This document shows positions 5,376 to 6,595 of a stretch of 6,595 bases of DNA, one piece after another (the stretch's first letter is position 1; every line of letters begins with the position of its first letter). The notes under the pieces were generated by a model. The model saw only the letters and a list, made by a program, of their open reading frames with translations. It ran no database searches and was not told the origin of the DNA. A program made the translations under genes and the position numbers. The DNA comes from Candidatus Omnitrophota bacterium (GTDB taxonomy: Bacteria > Omnitrophota > Gorgyraeia > Gorgyraeales > Gorgyraeaceae): contig JABMRA010000129.1 in the NCBI GenBank assembly GCA_013202925.1, positions 1-6,595 of the forward strand, given 5' to 3'.

Positions 5376-6311
5376 ATGTTGAGAGAAAAGATACTAATAG
5401 TGGATGACGATCCTGACATACTGGACGTATTAAAAATAACGCTTGAGGCCGAGGGCTATGAGGTGCTAGAAGGCCACGATGGCCAGGAGGCGCTTGATAT
5501 CATCAAAAGGACAGTGCCTGACCTGTTGATAACCGACTTCAAGATGCCCAGAAAGAATGGCGACGAGGTCTGCAGGGTTCTTAAGGAAGATATCCTCATT
5601 CAGCATATGCCCATCATCATGCTGACAGGCAAGGGCGAGGTCACTGACAAGGTCCATGGTATAAATGCAGGGGCGGACGACTATATGGTAAAGCCCTTTG
5701 AGCCCAAGGAACTGGTGGCACGGGTCAAGATGGTGCTGCGCAGGACTGTCAGGGACCTGGACGCCAATCCTCTTACAAGGCTCCCGGGAAACGTCTCCAT
5801 ACTGAATGAATTACAAAAGCGCATAGATGAAAATAAGGTCTTCTCGGTCTGTTATGTCGATCTGGATAAATTCAAGGCGTTCAACGATAAATACGGCTTT
5901 GAAAAAGGAGATGAGGTCATAAAAAACACCGCCAGGATCCTGATAGACTCTATACAGAAAAAGGGTACACCGCAGGACTTTATAGGCCATATAGGGGGCG
6001 ACGATTTTGTTGTCGTGACCCTGCCCGAAAAAACCGGCGACGTGTGCAAAGAGATCATAAAAAAATTCGATTCGATGGTGCCGAAACTATATAATAAAGA
6101 AGACAGGGAAAAAGGATATATAATAGGCAAGGACAGGCAGAAAAAGATAAAAAAGATACCGGTCATCTCGGTCTCCATAGGCGTGGTTTCCAACCAGAAG
6201 AAAAAGATAAAGCATGTGGGAGAGGTCGGGGAGATAGGCGCGGAGTTAAAGGAATACGCAAAGAGTATAAAAGGAAGTAATTACGTAACAGAACGCAGGA
6301 AAATCAAATAA
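5376..6311 (+). CDS. Response regulator with REC and GGDEF-type (GGDDF) output domain
   Basis: This is a 311-residue protein. REC (about 4-122) has acidic D10-D12, phospho-acceptor D54 in TDFKMP, T84 and K106 in KPF, so it is a competent receiver. A GGDEF domain follows from about 131 (NPLTRLPGN) to the end. VDLDKFKAFND (161-171) supplies D162 and N170; D179 occupies the guanine-contacting Asp position that becomes Ser in Hypr c-AMP-GMP synthases. The signature is GGDDF (207-211). The I-site Arg is absent: T198-PQ-D201 stands in place of RxxD. An unusual basic stretch (about 236-262, LYNKEDREKGYI...KDRQKK) is inserted before VSIGVV. It may make c-di-GMP when phosphorylated, or be a degenerate regulator or binding module. 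AGGGGG (5361-5366) nine bases upstream supports the start. It is the last gene of the operon and the obvious target of the kinase. Confidence 0.9.
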   Translation: MLREKILIVDDDPDILDVLKITLEAEGYEVLEGHDGQEALDIIKRTVPDLLITDFKMPRKNGDEVCRVLKEDILIQHMPIIMLTGKGEVTDKVHGINAGADDYMVKPFEPKELVARVKMVLRRTVRDLDANPLTRLPGNVSILNELQKRIDENKVFSVCYVDLDKFKAFNDKYGFEKGDEVIKNTARILIDSIQKKGTPQDFIGHIGGDDFVVVTLPEKTGDVCKEIIKKFDSMVPKLYNKEDREKGYIIGKDRQKKIKKIPVISVSIGVVSNQKKKIKHVGEVGEIGAELKEYAKSIKGSNYVTERRKIK

Positions 6312-6315
6312 CCTT

Positions 6316-6340
6316 ACCAATCCGTCTTCGGAGGATTGGT
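6316..6340. repeat. Palindrome overlapping tRNA-Leu 3' end, between convergent genes
   Basis: ACCAATCC (6316-6323) and GGATTGGT (6333-6340) form a perfect 8-bp stem with a 9-base loop. On the minus strand the 5' arm is the discriminator A73 plus CCA of tRNA-Leu followed by ATCC, so folding would bury the CCA in the precursor. It also sits five bases after the response-regulator stop codon. There is no clear T run on the plus strand and only a loose T-rich stretch on the minus strand, so terminator activity is uncertain. Confidence 0.6.
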
Positions 6341-6423
6341 GCGCGGGACAGGACTTGAACCTGCATAGGATTGCTCCCAACAGCCCCTCAAGCTGCCGTG
6401 TCTGCCAATTCCACCACCCGCGC
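6337..6423 (-). tRNA. tRNA-Leu (anticodon GAG)
   Basis: The minus strand begins GCGCGGGTGGTGGAATTGG, typical of a bacterial leucine tRNA. The 7-bp acceptor is GCGCGGG/CCCGCGC. The anticodon stem is GCAGC/GCTGT with loop TTGAGGG, so the anticodon is GAG, reading CUC and CUU. A class II long variable arm (GGA-GCAA-TCC) is present, the T arm is GCAGG-TTCAAGT-CCTGT, and A73 and CCA are encoded. The length is 87 bases. It is convergent with the response-regulator gene, whose stop is 25 bases away. A TATACA (6429-6434) just upstream could be a -10, without a good -35. Confidence 0.95.
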
Positions 6424-6437
6424 TAAGCTGTATAATC

Positions 6438-6588
6438 TATAACTATATCTCTTAACGCAAACAAGCCTATTATATAGAATATAACACCAAATATCAAACA
6501 AAAAATGCCGACTGGCGGTTATTTTTTGTTTGATGCCGCAAAGACTTTTGCAGCGCAAGAAAATTGGCTAATAAGAGATAAAGTTATA
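6438..6588. repeat. 151-bp region with near-perfect terminal inverted repeats
   Basis: TATAACTATATCTCTTA (6438-6454) is repeated in inverted orientation as TAAGAGATAAAGTTATA (6572-6588), with 16 of 17 positions complementary. Between them lies the 14-bp-arm hairpin at 6493-6534 and no coding sequence. The layout resembles a small non-autonomous element (MITE) or a large cruciform, but no target-site duplication can be settled because the edges are AT-rich and the right edge is close to the window end. Confidence 0.4.
6493..6534. terminator. Strong hairpin, probable bidirectional intrinsic terminator
   Basis: ATCAAACAAAAAAT (6493-6506) and ATTTTTTGTTTGAT (6521-6534) are perfectly complementary over 14 bp, with an inner CCG/CGG stem around ACTGG. 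Each strand has a GC-containing core followed by six T, so either direction could terminate. For plus-strand transcripts from the signalling operon it would act after reading antisense through tRNA-Leu. The remaining sequence to 6595 shows no gene. Confidence 0.55.
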
Positions 6589-6595
6589 TGTAAGA

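Overview
The window comes from an uncultured-type bacterium. The best guess, at moderate-to-low confidence, is a Gram-negative candidate-phylum lineage such as Omnitrophota (formerly OP3). The reasons are the style of the long secreted repeat protein, the heavy ATA/AGG codon use shared by all genes, the two-component proteins, and short TCCGCC/GGCGGA palindromes between genes. No marker gene here fixes the taxonomy.

Layout, left to right. (1) Positions 1-1724, minus strand: the first 574 codons of a long secreted repeat protein that runs off the left edge. Its N-terminal signal peptide is followed by a basic coiled region and then degenerate YD-like repeats of about 70 residues. (2) Positions 1725-1960, minus strand: its control region. 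A strong sigma70-type promoter is followed by a clear GEMM-I riboswitch (the c-di-GMP-I class), then a 13-bp intrinsic terminator built partly from aptamer bases, then a Shine-Dalgarno. This is the architecture of a transcriptional ON switch. (3) Positions 2042-2509, minus strand: a small two-helix membrane protein, three tandem 11-bp repeats over its probable promoter, two GC-rich palindromes and tRNA-Glu(CTC). (4) Positions 2678-6311, plus strand: a three-gene signalling operon. It has a perfect-spacing promoter placed so that the first gene is probably leaderless. The genes are a FIST-domain sensory protein, a membrane-anchored GAF histidine kinase, and a response regulator with a GGDEF-type output domain (GGDDF). 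(5) Positions 6316-6595: a palindrome touching the tRNA-Leu(GAG) gene (minus strand), then a 151-bp inverted-repeat region with a strong bidirectional hairpin.

How the parts may fit together (inference): ligand sensing by FIST and/or GAF feeds the kinase, which phosphorylates the REC-GGDEF protein and may change a cyclic dinucleotide level. About 1 kb away, a GEMM-I riboswitch reads such a nucleotide and permits transcription of a large surface protein. Two details complicate the picture. The aptamer has A rather than G at the position I align with Vc2 G20, a change linked to c-AMP-GMP recognition in Geobacter. The GGDEF domain keeps the Asp typical of ordinary c-di-GMP synthases and may be degenerate. 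Whether the two halves are matched is the main open question.
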